DNA from: Fischerella sp. PCC 9431
GTDB lineage: Bacteria > Cyanobacteriota > Cyanobacteriia > Cyanobacteriales > Nostocaceae
NCBI RefSeq assembly: GCF_000447295.1
Contig: NZ_KE650771.1
Span: 2,126,469 to 2,190,468, forward strand
Direction: 5' to 3'
Length of the DNA stretch: 64,000 nucleotides
The notes beneath the pieces were generated by a model, which was not told the DNA's origin, did no database searches, and was given only the letters and a program-made list of their open reading frames with translations. The position numbers and the translations under genes were made by a program. Of the stretch, positions 36,175 to 44,776 are shown piece by piece (the stretch's first letter is position 1; each line of letters starts with the position of its first letter).

Positions 36175-37407
36175 ATGCTCGATTTATGGCTACTCATAAC
36201 TTTAGGATTTTTGGGAAGTTTTGGACATTGCTTAGGAATGTGTGGCCCTTTGGCTGTGGCTTTTTCTCTGTCTCATCAACAAGAAACTGATAACTGGCGA
36301 CAGCAAATCAAATTTCACGCCCTGCTAAACTTAGGGCGGATGCTGAGTTATACCCTAGTTGGTGCTGGAATTGGGGTATTGGGTTCTGTATTACTTGCCA
36401 GTGGTCAAATGGCAGGAGTTGGTAGTCAATTACGCCAGTGGGTTGCAATCTTGACTGGGGTCATGCTGATTTGGTTTGGGTTGGGAAACATCACACCCGA
36501 CTTACTACCACGCATACCAGTGTTACACCCTCTATTACAAAAAAGTTTGCACAATCGCTTGAGTAGTGCTATGGTCAAACTTTCCCTACAAAATAGATGG
36601 TGGACACCAGCAGTTTTAGGCATGACTTGGGGTTTAATGCCATGTGGTTTTTTGTATGTTGCCCAAATTAAAGCTGCGGAAACTGGTAATTTGTGGATGG
36701 GTGCAGCAACAATGCTGGCTTTTGGTTTGGGAACTTTCCCGATGATGTTGGGTGTAGGTGTGTCTACATCTGTATTGAGTAAAGACAGACGCAGTCAATT
36801 GTTTCGTTTGGGTGGCTGGGTAACTCTGACCATTGGTGTGCTGACACTGCTGCGGACTGGTGACACAATGGCAGATTATACCGGACATGCGGCACTGATA
36901 TTGTTGATGCTAGCACTGGTTGCTCGTCCGATTAGTAACTTATGGGCAACACCTATGCGTTACCGTCGTGCTTTGGGGGTAGGTGCTTTTGTACTTGCTG
37001 TCGTCCACGCCGTCCACATGATGGAACACTCGCTGCAATGGAATATTGATGCTTTTTGGTTTTTACCGCCGGATTTTCAGTGCGGGATGGCTGCGGGTGC
37101 TGTGGCGTTAGTCTTGATGACTCCTGCTGCTGTGACGAGTTTCGATTCACTGCAAAGGTCTTTAGGTAAACGCTGGCGACGGATTCATTTGCTAAGTTTA
37201 CCAGCTTTATTCTTGAGTACTATTCATACCGTCATGATTGGTTCTCATTACCTGGAGAATAAATTTACAACAATATTATTGGGAATAGTTACTCTGAGTG
37301 TATTGCTAGTCAGAACCAAATTCTTTTGGTCAATATTATTGTTAGAAAAGTTTTATGTATCTCCGAGCAAATCAAGAAGTCAAGATGTTACAGACACCCG
37401 CTTTTGA
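36175..37407 (+). CDS. SafE/DsbD-like membrane protein fused to a ferric-reductase-like domain
   Basis: 410 residues. The N-terminal half (1-235) has six membrane helices and the motif GSFGHCLGMCGPLA (Cys pair), then GLMPCGFLY with another Cys, as in the SafE/UreH-like relatives of CcdA/DsbD. The C-terminal half (about 255-395) has more helices with paired histidines (VVHAVHMMEHS, RIHLLSLPALFLSTIHTVMIGSHYL) resembling the haem-binding YedZ/ferric-reductase-like domain. It could pass electrons across the membrane to metal or thiol substrates. The fusion is inferred from motifs. Confidence 0.78.
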   Translation: MLDLWLLITLGFLGSFGHCLGMCGPLAVAFSLSHQQETDNWRQQIKFHALLNLGRMLSYTLVGAGIGVLGSVLLASGQMAGVGSQLRQWVAILTGVMLIWFGLGNITPDLLPRIPVLHPLLQKSLHNRLSSAMVKLSLQNRWWTPAVLGMTWGLMPCGFLYVAQIKAAETGNLWMGAATMLAFGLGTFPMMLGVGVSTSVLSKDRRSQLFRLGGWVTLTIGVLTLLRTGDTMADYTGHAALILLMLALVARPISNLWATPMRYRRALGVGAFVLAVVHAVHMMEHSLQWNIDAFWFLPPDFQCGMAAGAVALVLMTPAAVTSFDSLQRSLGKRWRRIHLLSLPALFLSTIHTVMIGSHYLENKFTTILLGIVTLSVLLVRTKFFWSILLLEKFYVSPSKSRSQDVTDTRF

Positions 37408-37996
37408 GAACCAAACCCTGCTCCTCAATTTACCATTATCAATTGGGTTGTATGTCACCCAAGAACAGTTTGCAGCTTTAGCAGCAGCAAACCGAGATTT
37501 GAAACTGGAAAGAACTGCGCGAGGAGAATTAATTGTGAATCCACCCACGGGTTGGGAAACTGGAAGATATAACTGGAGTATTTCTGGGGAGTTGTATTTG
37601 TGGTGGTGTAATTCTGGGGAGCAAGGATTAGCCTTTGACTCTTCTACCGGCTTTATTTTACCAAATGGTGCTACTCGCTCTCCTGACGCTTCTTGGGTAA
37701 GTCAAGAAGGTTGGGGTGCGCTGACGACGGAGCAAAAAGGAACTTTTGCTAATATATGTCCCGATTTTGTGGTTGAGTTACGATCTAGCTCCGATAGAAT
37801 TGAGCCGTTACAAGAGAAAATGAGAGAATATATCGATAATGGTGCGAGATTAGGCTGGTTATTAGATCCGCAGCAGCGACAGGTGGAAATTTATCGTCCG
37901 GGTTTGGCTGTGGTAGTGTTAAAAAATCCTACTGAGTTGTCCGGTGAGGAGGTGTTACCGGGTTTTGTGTTGAATTTGCGTCGGGTGTGGGGTTGA
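37385..37996 (+). CDS. Uma2-family endonuclease (DUF820)
   Basis: 203 residues from the ATG MLQTPAFENQTLLL; the longer frame lies inside the previous gene. Overlaps that gene by 23 bp. Family blocks: LYVTQEQFAALAAANRDLKLERTARGELIVNPPTG, SPDASWVSQEGW, CPDFVVELRSSSDRIEPLQEKMREYIDNGARLGWLLDP. The catalytic Asp (PDAS), Glu (VEL) and Lys/Gln positions are present. It belongs to a different subgroup from the Uma2 gene at 20643. Role unknown. Confidence 0.88.
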   Translation: MLQTPAFENQTLLLNLPLSIGLYVTQEQFAALAAANRDLKLERTARGELIVNPPTGWETGRYNWSISGELYLWWCNSGEQGLAFDSSTGFILPNGATRSPDASWVSQEGWGALTTEQKGTFANICPDFVVELRSSSDRIEPLQEKMREYIDNGARLGWLLDPQQRQVEIYRPGLAVVVLKNPTELSGEEVLPGFVLNLRRVWG

Positions 37997-38021
37997 AAAT
38001 TAAGATACGCAACATGTAGGC

Positions 38022-38429
38022 TTAATTCGCACAACCTTCGATTTTGAATTCAAATTTAGTGCCTTCAAGTTTTGGGTTAGGATATGTTTCAACATAAGTT
38101 TTGATTATTTGTTCAAAAGCTTCTACATAGCTAAATGCTACTGCTAATTTCTCCCAACTGGGAGTACGAGAAAACTTAATTCCTCGGTCTTTAGCTGCTT
38201 TACGACAAGCAGGGTGAGAACCATACTGTTTCTTTAACTCAGCTTTATTAATAATTTTTGGTGTAGAAGGTAACACTGGAAGAGGCGGTTCTTCAATCTG
38301 CAAGCTCTGCTGTTGCAGTTCATTAACAGCAACCTGTGCAACTGTGTAAATGGCTGCGGAATTGTGCAATTCATGAAGCTGATTTTCTTTTAGATCTTGT
38401 AGTAATTGAGTGATTCGTTTTTTACCCAT
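38022..38429 (-). CDS. Hypothetical protein, downstream partner of coiled-coil gene
   Basis: 135 residues. Helical N-terminus (MGKKRITQLLQDLKENQLHELHNSAAIYTVAQVAVNELQ), Pro-rich linker, then a basic segment with KKQYGSHPACRKAAKDRGIKFSRTPSWEKLAVAFSYVEAFEQII. No recognised family. It follows the coiled-coil gene by 6 bp, so the two are translated together. Confidence 0.6.
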   Translation of the reverse strand: MGKKRITQLLQDLKENQLHELHNSAAIYTVAQVAVNELQQQSLQIEEPPLPVLPSTPKIINKAELKKQYGSHPACRKAAKDRGIKFSRTPSWEKLAVAFSYVEAFEQIIKTYVETYPNPKLEGTKFEFKIEGCAN

Positions 38430-38435
38430 AATTTT

Positions 38436-39044
38436 TTACTTATCTAAAAGAGAGCGTCCTTGTGAAGCGGAATCTGTGTACATTTGTGGTTTTTCTCTGC
38501 GATCCTCATCAGTATCAACTTCACCAGGAAGATAGGATTGGGAGATATTTGTAACTTTGAGTGCTTGTGTTTCCTCACCTTTATCCTCGCGCCACCACAG
38601 CACAATTTCTTTGATGGCTCGTAGGAATTTGAAAAACCGACTAGGAACAGATAAATAACTCCAGTAAGCTTTTTCTGAATAATCAATATCTGAGACAGAA
38701 TCAAAGGCTGTTGAAATTTGGTCTAAATATCCAGTCATCGAACCAATTTCACGCTCTAAATCTGTTATAATCTGCTGATTACTAGAAACAAGCTGTTCTT
38801 TTTCTAGTGTGAGTTGGCTAATCATAGATTGTAGCTGTTCTATGTCTGCTTTAAATTGCAAGGCAGACTGTTTATGTTCTTCATTTCTGCGGATTAGTTG
38901 TGAGCGACTGCGATTTGTGAAAATCAGACAATCTCGCATTTCTTTGTACAATTGATCTGCCTGTGAGTGACTAAGGCTTTCAATTGTCTTAGGAAACTCT
39001 GTAGCGGAGCGAAAACGAGCAGACGATTGATTCTGGCCAGTCAT
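38436..39044 (-). CDS. Coiled-coil hypothetical protein
   Basis: 202 residues. The central 50-110 region is a strong coiled coil (EEHKQSALQFKADIEQLQSMISQLTLEKEQL). It is followed by SVPSRFFKFLRAIKEIVLWWRED, which looks amphipathic, and an acidic tail. No enzyme motif. Probably structural or scaffold. First gene of a two-gene unit with the 135-residue protein; it lies 158 bp before the stop of hisZ, same strand. Confidence 0.6.
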   Translation of the reverse strand: MTGQNQSSARFRSATEFPKTIESLSHSQADQLYKEMRDCLIFTNRSRSQLIRRNEEHKQSALQFKADIEQLQSMISQLTLEKEQLVSSNQQIITDLEREIGSMTGYLDQISTAFDSVSDIDYSEKAYWSYLSVPSRFFKFLRAIKEIVLWWREDKGEETQALKVTNISQSYLPGEVDTDEDRREKPQMYTDSASQGRSLLDK

Positions 39045-39202
39045 AGTCTTAATTGAATTAATCGCCTAAATTTATATCACAATTAGAAATTTGATTGTAA
39101 TGATATATTCACTGTGAAAGAGTAAAGTTTTGGAAAAGCTTTCCAAAATGAAAAAAGTTTCAAAGCCTCTTTCCTTTACCCTTTACTCAAACTCTTGCAA
39201 TT

Positions 39203-40414
39203 CTAATGATTCGACTCAATTGTTGTTGAGCCATCAGCTTTCACCCAAGCGATCTGAGCGATAGAGCGATCGCGTGCATATTGACGAATTTCTTCGGCGT
39301 CTTGTCCCCCCAAATCTATTTCTACACGCAGTAAATTAGTAGAATTACGGAGTTTTTCGGCGTAGGCAAAAGCTGCATCATAGGCATGATGATTTTCCGC
39401 GACAACTAACCAATTACTAGCTGGTGTGGTTTGCGGTAATTGCTGAGAATGAGCCAAAACCTGGTATAAATCTTCAATAAATAAAGCAAAACCAATACCG
39501 GGAATATCATTACCTTGGGGATGATACTGGCCTAATAATTGGTCATAACGACCACCACGTCCTAAGACTCTTGCTCCAGTTCCGGTATCACTTACGACTT
39601 CAAAAGAAATGCCAGTATAGTAGTCAAAAGTTTGAATCAGACTTAAATCCAAAATTAATGGGAATTTTGACCGATTTTCCAGTAAATCAACCAAAGATTT
39701 GAGGTTATTCACCGCTTCTTGCTGGGAAGCATCCAAATCCAGGCTACTAACTTTCTGTAAAACATCACGACTGTTTCCACGCAAATCGAGCATAATTTTG
39801 GCGCGGGAGCGTAATTCTTCAGTTAGGGGTAAATTGTCGATCGCAATTCGGTCAAGATGAGCGATCGCATAACGGACTTGGTTGCGTACGTTAGCAGGAA
39901 ATACCTGTAACAGAGATTGGGTAATTCCAGCTTCACCTAAAATTAAATGCCAGTGATTAATAGAAAGTGCTTGCAAACAATCTGCGATCAAAAGCACCAC
40001 TTCTGCATCAGCAAGTAAACCACTAGCACCTAATAACTCTACCCCAGCCTGATAAAATTCCTGCGGTTGATTGCGCCGATAATCCGGTGAGCGCTGGAAA
40101 ACATTGGTATTGTAATACAAACGCTGGGGATAGGTAACACCCGCCATGCGAGTGACGGCTGTACGAGCAATTGAAGCTGTCAGTTCGGGACGTAACCCCA
40201 ATTCTTCGTCTTCGGCATTTTGCAATTGAATCACAGTTGAGCGCTTAATCGCACCTCCCGCCATCAGCGTATCTATCCGCTCTAGGGTTGAGGTGATAAT
40301 TCTGTGGTATCCCCAACGGTGAAATACCTGCTGTAGCCTATCTTCTATCCAGCGTTTCTGAGCCACATCAAGGGGTAAGAGATCCCTAGCTCCCGCCGGT
40401 GGTTGATACACCAT
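39203..40414 (-). CDS. hisZ: ATP phosphoribosyltransferase regulatory subunit
   Basis: 403 residues. Class II histidyl-tRNA-synthetase-like fold without the anticodon-binding function: PPAGARDLLPLDVAQKRWIEDRLQ at the start, LQNAEDEELGLRPELTASIARTAV (motif 2 region) and GGRYDQLLGQYHPQGNDIPGIGFAL. In cyanobacteria HisZ activates the short HisG for the first step of histidine synthesis. The C-terminus differs from true HisS, which supports HisZ. Its start shares one base with the stop of the DnaJ-TPR gene. Confidence 0.88.
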   Translation of the reverse strand: MVYQPPAGARDLLPLDVAQKRWIEDRLQQVFHRWGYHRIITSTLERIDTLMAGGAIKRSTVIQLQNAEDEELGLRPELTASIARTAVTRMAGVTYPQRLYYNTNVFQRSPDYRRNQPQEFYQAGVELLGASGLLADAEVVLLIADCLQALSINHWHLILGEAGITQSLLQVFPANVRNQVRYAIAHLDRIAIDNLPLTEELRSRAKIMLDLRGNSRDVLQKVSSLDLDASQQEAVNNLKSLVDLLENRSKFPLILDLSLIQTFDYYTGISFEVVSDTGTGARVLGRGGRYDQLLGQYHPQGNDIPGIGFALFIEDLYQVLAHSQQLPQTTPASNWLVVAENHHAYDAAFAYAEKLRNSTNLLRVEIDLGGQDAEEIRQYARDRSIAQIAWVKADGSTTIESNH

Positions 40415-41358
40415 TATTTTTTCTTCCCACCAAACAAACCACCAAAAAGACCGCCACCTCCAGATTTATCTGGTTGTTTAGCCGCAGCAGATGAAGTCGC
40501 CGCAGCTTTCGCGCTACCGGGTTTTTGACCCGACATCTGTTCAATTTTGCGTTTCCCCGCCAACGCTGTTTCGTTTTTGGGGTCTAATTGCAAGGCGCGG
40601 TCAATATGAACTTTTGCCATCGTGGTTCGATTTTGCCTTAAATAGACCATTCCGATCAAGCTATGGCAATGACTATTATTTGGCTCAAGCTTGAGAGCAT
40701 CTCGTAATTCTACTTCTGCTTGGGTGAGTTGATTTTTAGCAATTAAGTCTTGGGAACGACGGATATATTGAAGAACTACACTTGAGTCTTCCTTGGGTGG
40801 TTCCGGTGGGGGTGGAGGGGGTGCAGTGGCTGTGTTTACTTTCGGTGGTGCAGGTTGTAATGGCGGTGTAGCAATAGATTTACCTGCATTCCGCATTAAA
40901 TAAACCAAGTTTAACTCGCTGACTAAACCAATGACTTGCAGCACTTGCTCTAAAGAATCATATTGAGTTTCAGCAATTTTGGCGATCGCAACTTTGTAAG
41001 CTTGTTCTACATTGGTCGCATTTACTAGCTGTTTTGCGACATCGGTCGTGAGTTCCAAAGACGTAGATTCGTGTAATAAACGCTTACCCATTTGCGATAG
41101 AACTATAACATATTCTGTATAATTTCTCTCTTGAGATAGTTTCTCGTAAGCAGGGTTAACTAACTTGGACAACAAATCGCTTGCTAGTTGTTTTTCCGCG
41201 TTACTAGATGCAGAACAGCTATCCGGGTGCAGACGCCAAGCTATTTTCAGATAACGTTTGCGAATTTCCTTAATATTTGCATTAATTGGCACACTTAGGA
41301 TTGCGTGGTAATCTATGAAATCATATTTAAACAGTCCTTGATATATTTTGAAAGACAT
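40414..41358 (-). CDS. DnaJ-domain protein with TPR repeats
   Basis: 314 residues. J-domain at 12-80 with the HPD motif in KIAWRLHPDSCSA. A proline-rich linker (PPPPPPEPPKEDS) near 185-205, two TPR-like repeats (IRRSQDLIAKNQLTQAEVELRDALKLEPNN, IGMVYLRQNRTTMAKVHIDRALQLDPKN), then a Gly-Phe-Lys tail GGLFGGLFGGKKK. Probably an Hsp70 co-chaperone; client unknown. Same operon as hisZ, with termini sharing a base. Confidence 0.88.
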   Translation of the reverse strand: MSFKIYQGLFKYDFIDYHAILSVPINANIKEIRKRYLKIAWRLHPDSCSASSNAEKQLASDLLSKLVNPAYEKLSQERNYTEYVIVLSQMGKRLLHESTSLELTTDVAKQLVNATNVEQAYKVAIAKIAETQYDSLEQVLQVIGLVSELNLVYLMRNAGKSIATPPLQPAPPKVNTATAPPPPPPEPPKEDSSVVLQYIRRSQDLIAKNQLTQAEVELRDALKLEPNNSHCHSLIGMVYLRQNRTTMAKVHIDRALQLDPKNETALAGKRKIEQMSGQKPGSAKAAATSSAAAKQPDKSGGGGLFGGLFGGKKK

Positions 41359-41437
41359 ATAGCAGTTTTATACCAAAAATTATGTGAATTTTACTAGTTT
41401 ATCTTAACCGCAATTAATGCCCCAAATGTAGCAAAAA

Positions 41438-41716
41438 TTACTGTCGTATCGGAATATGAATCGCAAATTCTGTTCCTTGATTTGGGTTAGAGAAACACTA
41501 TAGTTTTCCCAGATGCTTTTCTGTAATAATTTGATAACTGATCGACATACCCATACCTGTACCTTTACCTACAGGTTTTGTTGTAAAAAATGGATCAAAG
41601 ATACGCTGTTGAATAGCTTCAGGAATACCAGGGCCATTGTCAGCGATCGCACCAATACCTCCTGTCAGAACAGCTATACTCAAAAATCCCAAAACCAACT
41701 TTTGGCTGATTTTCAT
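41438..41716 (-). pseudogene. Histidine kinase relic with large internal deletion
   Basis: The first 24 residues, [21 protein letters not shown], are the membrane start of a HAMP-type kinase. They run directly into [39 protein letters not shown], the end of the ATPase domain. The junction lies on a GCGATCGC octamer (41643-41650). A TAG then interrupts the tail (EKHLGKL, stop, CFSNPNQGTEFAIHIPIRQ). Several hundred codons are missing. Confidence 0.88.
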
Positions 41717-41890
41717 CCTGATATCCCATCGTCATCCCTGACAATAGGATTCCCAAATCTCAGCCAAGAAATTATGTTTGGTTGCTAGTTGTTGATAGTT
41801 GGTTGTTGGTTGTTGGTTAATATTTCTCCCTTGTCCACGCCAGGTGCTACAACAGAGGGAACCTCCGCAACGCACTGGCTCCCCTTGTCC

Positions 41891-41918
41891 CCGATTCCCG
41901 ATCACCGATCCCCAATCC
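41891..41918. repeat. Short STRR at the 3' end of the phosphatase gene
   Basis: Four heptamers (CCGATTC, CCGATCA, CCGATCC, CCAATCC). The array overlaps the last codons of the minus-strand inositol-phosphatase gene, so the final residues GIGDR and the stop codon come from repeat DNA. Confidence 0.75.
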
Positions 41919-42717
41919 CTTGATGTTGAACTTGCAGGAGTTCTTGACTGAGACTGTCGTGGAGATGTCCATTTGTTGCCAAAATTCTACCTGACTCTAT
42001 TTTTACGGGAGTGCGATCGTAAGCAGTGACTTTCCCTCCAGCTTCACGCACTATAATTATGCCGGCTGCTATATCCCAAGGAGAAAGACCTCTTTCCCAG
42101 TAACCATCCAGACGTCCACAGGCGACATGAGCTAAATCTAAAGACGCTGAACCACTGCGTCGTACTCCTTGGGTAAGGTGGGTAAGATGACAAAATTCAG
42201 CGTAGTTGTTGTCAGAAGTTTCACGGCGATCATACGCAAATCCACTCACCAGTAAACTCTTACCTAATTCAGCAGTGTCCGAAACTTTGATTGGACGGCG
42301 GTTACGAGTTGCACCCATATCTTGAGCTGCACGAAATAGTTCATCGTGAAAAGGATCATAAATCACCCCTACTTGGGGAACTCCATTGATCAACAACCCG
42401 ATAGAAACAGCAAAAAATGGGTATTGATGAGCAAAGTTTGTTGTACCATCTAAAGGATCGATCGCCCACAGAAATTCATTGTCTTGATTTCCCAGTTTTC
42501 CAGATTCTTCTGTGAGAATCGCATGGTCAGGAAAATGACGACTCAAAGCTTGTAAAATAACTTCTTCAGAAGCTTTATCCGCAACAGTAACTAAGTCCCC
42601 AGGGCGTCCTTTTTCGGTAATTGCGTCTTCTACCTTACCCAAGTAACCTTGCAAAACCGCACCCGCAGCTAGCGCCGTTTCTGTGGCAATATCTAGAAAA
42701 ATTTGTAAATTAGTCAT
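41902..42717 (-). CDS. Inositol monophosphatase family protein
   Basis: 271 residues. Metal-site motifs: LTEESG (about residue 70), WAIDPLDGTTNF (85-96) and LSPWDIAAGIIIVREAGG (about 205-222). A Li-sensitive, Mg-dependent phosphatase fold used on inositol-1-phosphate, histidinol phosphate or PAP; in cyanobacteria a histidinol-phosphatase role is conceivable. The C-terminal QHQGIGDR is encoded by STRR sequence. Confidence 0.92.
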   Translation of the reverse strand: MTNLQIFLDIATETALAAGAVLQGYLGKVEDAITEKGRPGDLVTVADKASEEVILQALSRHFPDHAILTEESGKLGNQDNEFLWAIDPLDGTTNFAHQYPFFAVSIGLLINGVPQVGVIYDPFHDELFRAAQDMGATRNRRPIKVSDTAELGKSLLVSGFAYDRRETSDNNYAEFCHLTHLTQGVRRSGSASLDLAHVACGRLDGYWERGLSPWDIAAGIIIVREAGGKVTAYDRTPVKIESGRILATNGHLHDSLSQELLQVQHQGIGDR

Positions 42718-42726
42718 TGATCATTA

Positions 42727-42752
42727 AAGACGCTATTAATCGCGTCTGTACA
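42727..42752. repeat. GTAGAGACGCGAT-family palindrome, diverged copy
   Basis: AAGACGCTATTAATCGCGTCTGTAC, an imperfect inverted repeat of the same family as 14596-14623, between the phosphatase and ureG start regions. It is followed by GTCATTGGTCATTTGTCATTAG-type short repeats to about 42790. Confidence 0.65.
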
Positions 42753-42837
42753 ATTGTCATTGGTCATTTGTCATTAGTCCATAGTCAATGGTTAAGAGTC
42801 AACTACTAACAACCAACAATAAACCATCAATAAAATT

Positions 42838-43434
42838 ATGAATGCTTTTCGAGTCGGAGTTGCTGGACCTGTGGGTTCAGGGAAAACTGCTTTAGTCGAT
42901 GCTTTGTGTAAGGCGATGCGTGACAAATATCACATTGCGGTGGTGACTAATGATATTTATACGCAGGAAGATGCACAGTTTTTAGTACGTTCTCAGGCTT
43001 TAACGAGCGATCGCATTATCGGTGTAGAAACTGGCGGTTGTCCTCACACTGCTATCCGTGAAGATGCTTCGATGAATTTAGCAGCAGTTGAACAATTAGA
43101 AGCCAGTTTTTCTGATTTGAATTTAGTCTTTTTAGAAAGTGGTGGCGATAATTTAGCGGCGACTTTTAGCCCTGAATTAGTAGATTTAACAATTTATGTT
43201 ATTGATGTTGCTGCTGGTGATAAAATTCCCCGCAAAGGTGGCCCTGGTATTACCAAATCTGATTTATTGGTGATCAACAAAACTGATTTAGCTCCCTACG
43301 TTGGTGCAGATTTAAGCGTCATGGAACGAGACGCCAAAAAAATGCGCGGCGACAAACCCTTTATTTTCACAAATTTAAAAACAAAATCCGGTTTAGCAGA
43401 TGTAATTGAATTCGTAACCAAAAATATTTGTTAA
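42838..43434 (+). CDS. ureG: Urease accessory GTPase UreG
   Basis: 198 residues. P-loop [15 protein letters not shown] (about residues 7-21), [11 protein letters not shown], the metal-binding [19 protein letters not shown] with the Cys-Pro-His motif, and the G-domain base motif NKTDLAP. It delivers nickel to apo-urease together with UreE, UreF and UreH. No other urease gene is in this window, so ureG is physically separated from the rest of the pathway. The acetamidase/formamidase gene 1.3 kb away also concerns small nitrogen compounds. Confidence 0.97.
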   Translation: MNAFRVGVAGPVGSGKTALVDALCKAMRDKYHIAVVTNDIYTQEDAQFLVRSQALTSDRIIGVETGGCPHTAIREDASMNLAAVEQLEASFSDLNLVFLESGGDNLAATFSPELVDLTIYVIDVAAGDKIPRKGGPGITKSDLLVINKTDLAPYVGADLSVMERDAKKMRGDKPFIFTNLKTKSGLADVIEFVTKNIC

Positions 43435-43495
43435 GTAGAACGGCGTAAATAAAAGGTTTGTAGTAAGGACTTTAGTCCCCCTTGTCCCCCTTCTC

Positions 43496-43987
43496 TCAAT
43501 CCGTCCCCGACCAACTCCAAGTCGGGTTTCCATTACTCACACCTTTTTTAGTGATGCTGGGGGTGAAACTGTTAACATCTCGTTTGCCAGTCATATCTAA
43601 AATCAAAAATACTTTGCCACCATTAAACCTAATTCGCAAGTGAGAAGGAGAATTGTAGTCTTCGTTGTCATATTTGACAATACTACCACCTGCGACACAT
43701 TGCCGATAGGCAGGTTTGAGGTTTGCTACCCAAGTTACACTAAACAAATCAGAAGAAGCGATCGCAAACGACCCAGCAAAAGCACCTAATTTTGCCTGAC
43801 CATTAATTGTGTATCCTCCTTCGTAGTAAGGCGCGTTTTGTTCTGTCACAACTACTTTTTGAGGACAGTTTTTTTCGGGTGCATCAACAGATTTAAAAAC
43901 ACCTAATTCTACCTGCCCTGCTTTGGCTGAGATTGTTGGATAAATCGTAAGAATTACAGTTAATAAATACAGTAATTTTTTATTCAT
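43496..43987 (-). CDS. Secreted hypothetical protein
   Basis: 163 residues with a clear signal peptide (MNKKLLYLLTVILTIYPTISAKA). The mature part is beta-rich (LGVFKSVDAPEKNCPQ, GGYTINGQAKLGAFAGSF, HLRIRFNGGKVFLILDMTG) with two cysteines that could pair. No recognised family. Confidence 0.65.
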   Translation of the reverse strand: MNKKLLYLLTVILTIYPTISAKAGQVELGVFKSVDAPEKNCPQKVVVTEQNAPYYEGGYTINGQAKLGAFAGSFAIASSDLFSVTWVANLKPAYRQCVAGGSIVKYDNEDYNSPSHLRIRFNGGKVFLILDMTGKRDVNSFTPSITKKGVSNGNPTWSWSGTD

Positions 43988-44058
43988 TTATAGTTTGTAT
44001 ATCTAAAATCAATGCATTTTTAGCTATATCAATGGTACTTATTTTTTTAAGATTGCAT

Positions 44059-44088
44059 AAACCTGGTCTTTTGGCAACCAGGTTTTTT
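44059..44088. terminator. AAACCTGGT/ACCAGGTTT hairpin
   Basis: Perfect 9-bp stem with a 9-base loop and a T run on the plus-strand side, between two minus-strand genes. On the minus strand it lies 38 bp past the stop of the DUF5684-like gene and could end it, though the T run faces the other way. Confidence 0.55.
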
Positions 44089-44125
44089 GCTTTTCAAGCA
44101 CTAGCTGTTCTGCCATTCAGTGGAG

Positions 44126-44524
44126 TTAACCAAAAGCAAACTGGTATAATATCACAAAGTTAACAATCGGAATAATCATCAATAAAATTAACCAAGGATT
44201 CTTACCCAGCTTTTTCACAATATTCACAAAAGCAATGATCAAGAACACAACAGCAACAATATTCACAAAAGGAATTAATAGTCCAATAATCCACCAAGGA
44301 GACTGGTCGCCAGCTTTGTACATAATCCAGTTATTCAGAATAGGGACCCAGGCAAACCAAGCATTTGGTTCTCCTAATTTTTGATATATTTTGTAGAAGC
44401 AATAAGAAGCAAAAATATAAGCAGAAATCCCAACAATAAAGCCAATAAATCCTCCAGCACCACTAGAGCGACTAGACTGGGCAAAAAGGTAGATAAAACT
44501 CAAATTATCGGTTTGGAAAAGCAT
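44126..44524 (-). CDS. DUF5684-like membrane protein
   Basis: 132 residues with three or four membrane segments: GFIGFIVGISAYIFASYCFYKIYQ, WWIIGLLIPFVNIVAVVFLIIAFVNIV, WLILLMIIPIVNFVILYQFAFG. The motif KLGEPNAWFAWVPILNNWIMYK between the first two segments matches the family. Function unknown. Common in cyanobacteria. Confidence 0.75.
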   Translation of the reverse strand: MLFQTDNLSFIYLFAQSSRSSGAGGFIGFIVGISAYIFASYCFYKIYQKLGEPNAWFAWVPILNNWIMYKAGDQSPWWIIGLLIPFVNIVAVVFLIIAFVNIVKKLGKNPWLILLMIIPIVNFVILYQFAFG

Positions 44525-44741
44525 TTTTATCCTCTAAATAAATTTTAAAAATTGGCAATTGTGGCTGTTTAGCTGTTTTAACTTAAAACACAGATATCAA
44601 GGTAATATTTTCAACAAAAATTAGCTTTTTTGTAAACAAAATGATACAATTACATTACCTAAGTATAAATAATTAACCAATACTTAATATCTGACTAATC
44701 ATTTATTGATGGTAGAAGTTCCCAAATTCCATAAATGGAAT

Positions 44742-44776
44742 CAATCCAAAGTCTAAAATCCAAAATCTAAAATCGG
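44742..44776. repeat. AATCCAAAATCTAAAATC short repeat before a start codon
   Basis: Same dispersed motif as 32699-32738, here ending at the base before the acetamidase ATG. Confidence 0.65.

Noticed and set aside
39203-40414. Calling this gene histidyl-tRNA synthetase (hisS)
   Set aside because: Length and C-terminus fit HisZ better, and the HisS anticodon-binding domain is not evident.
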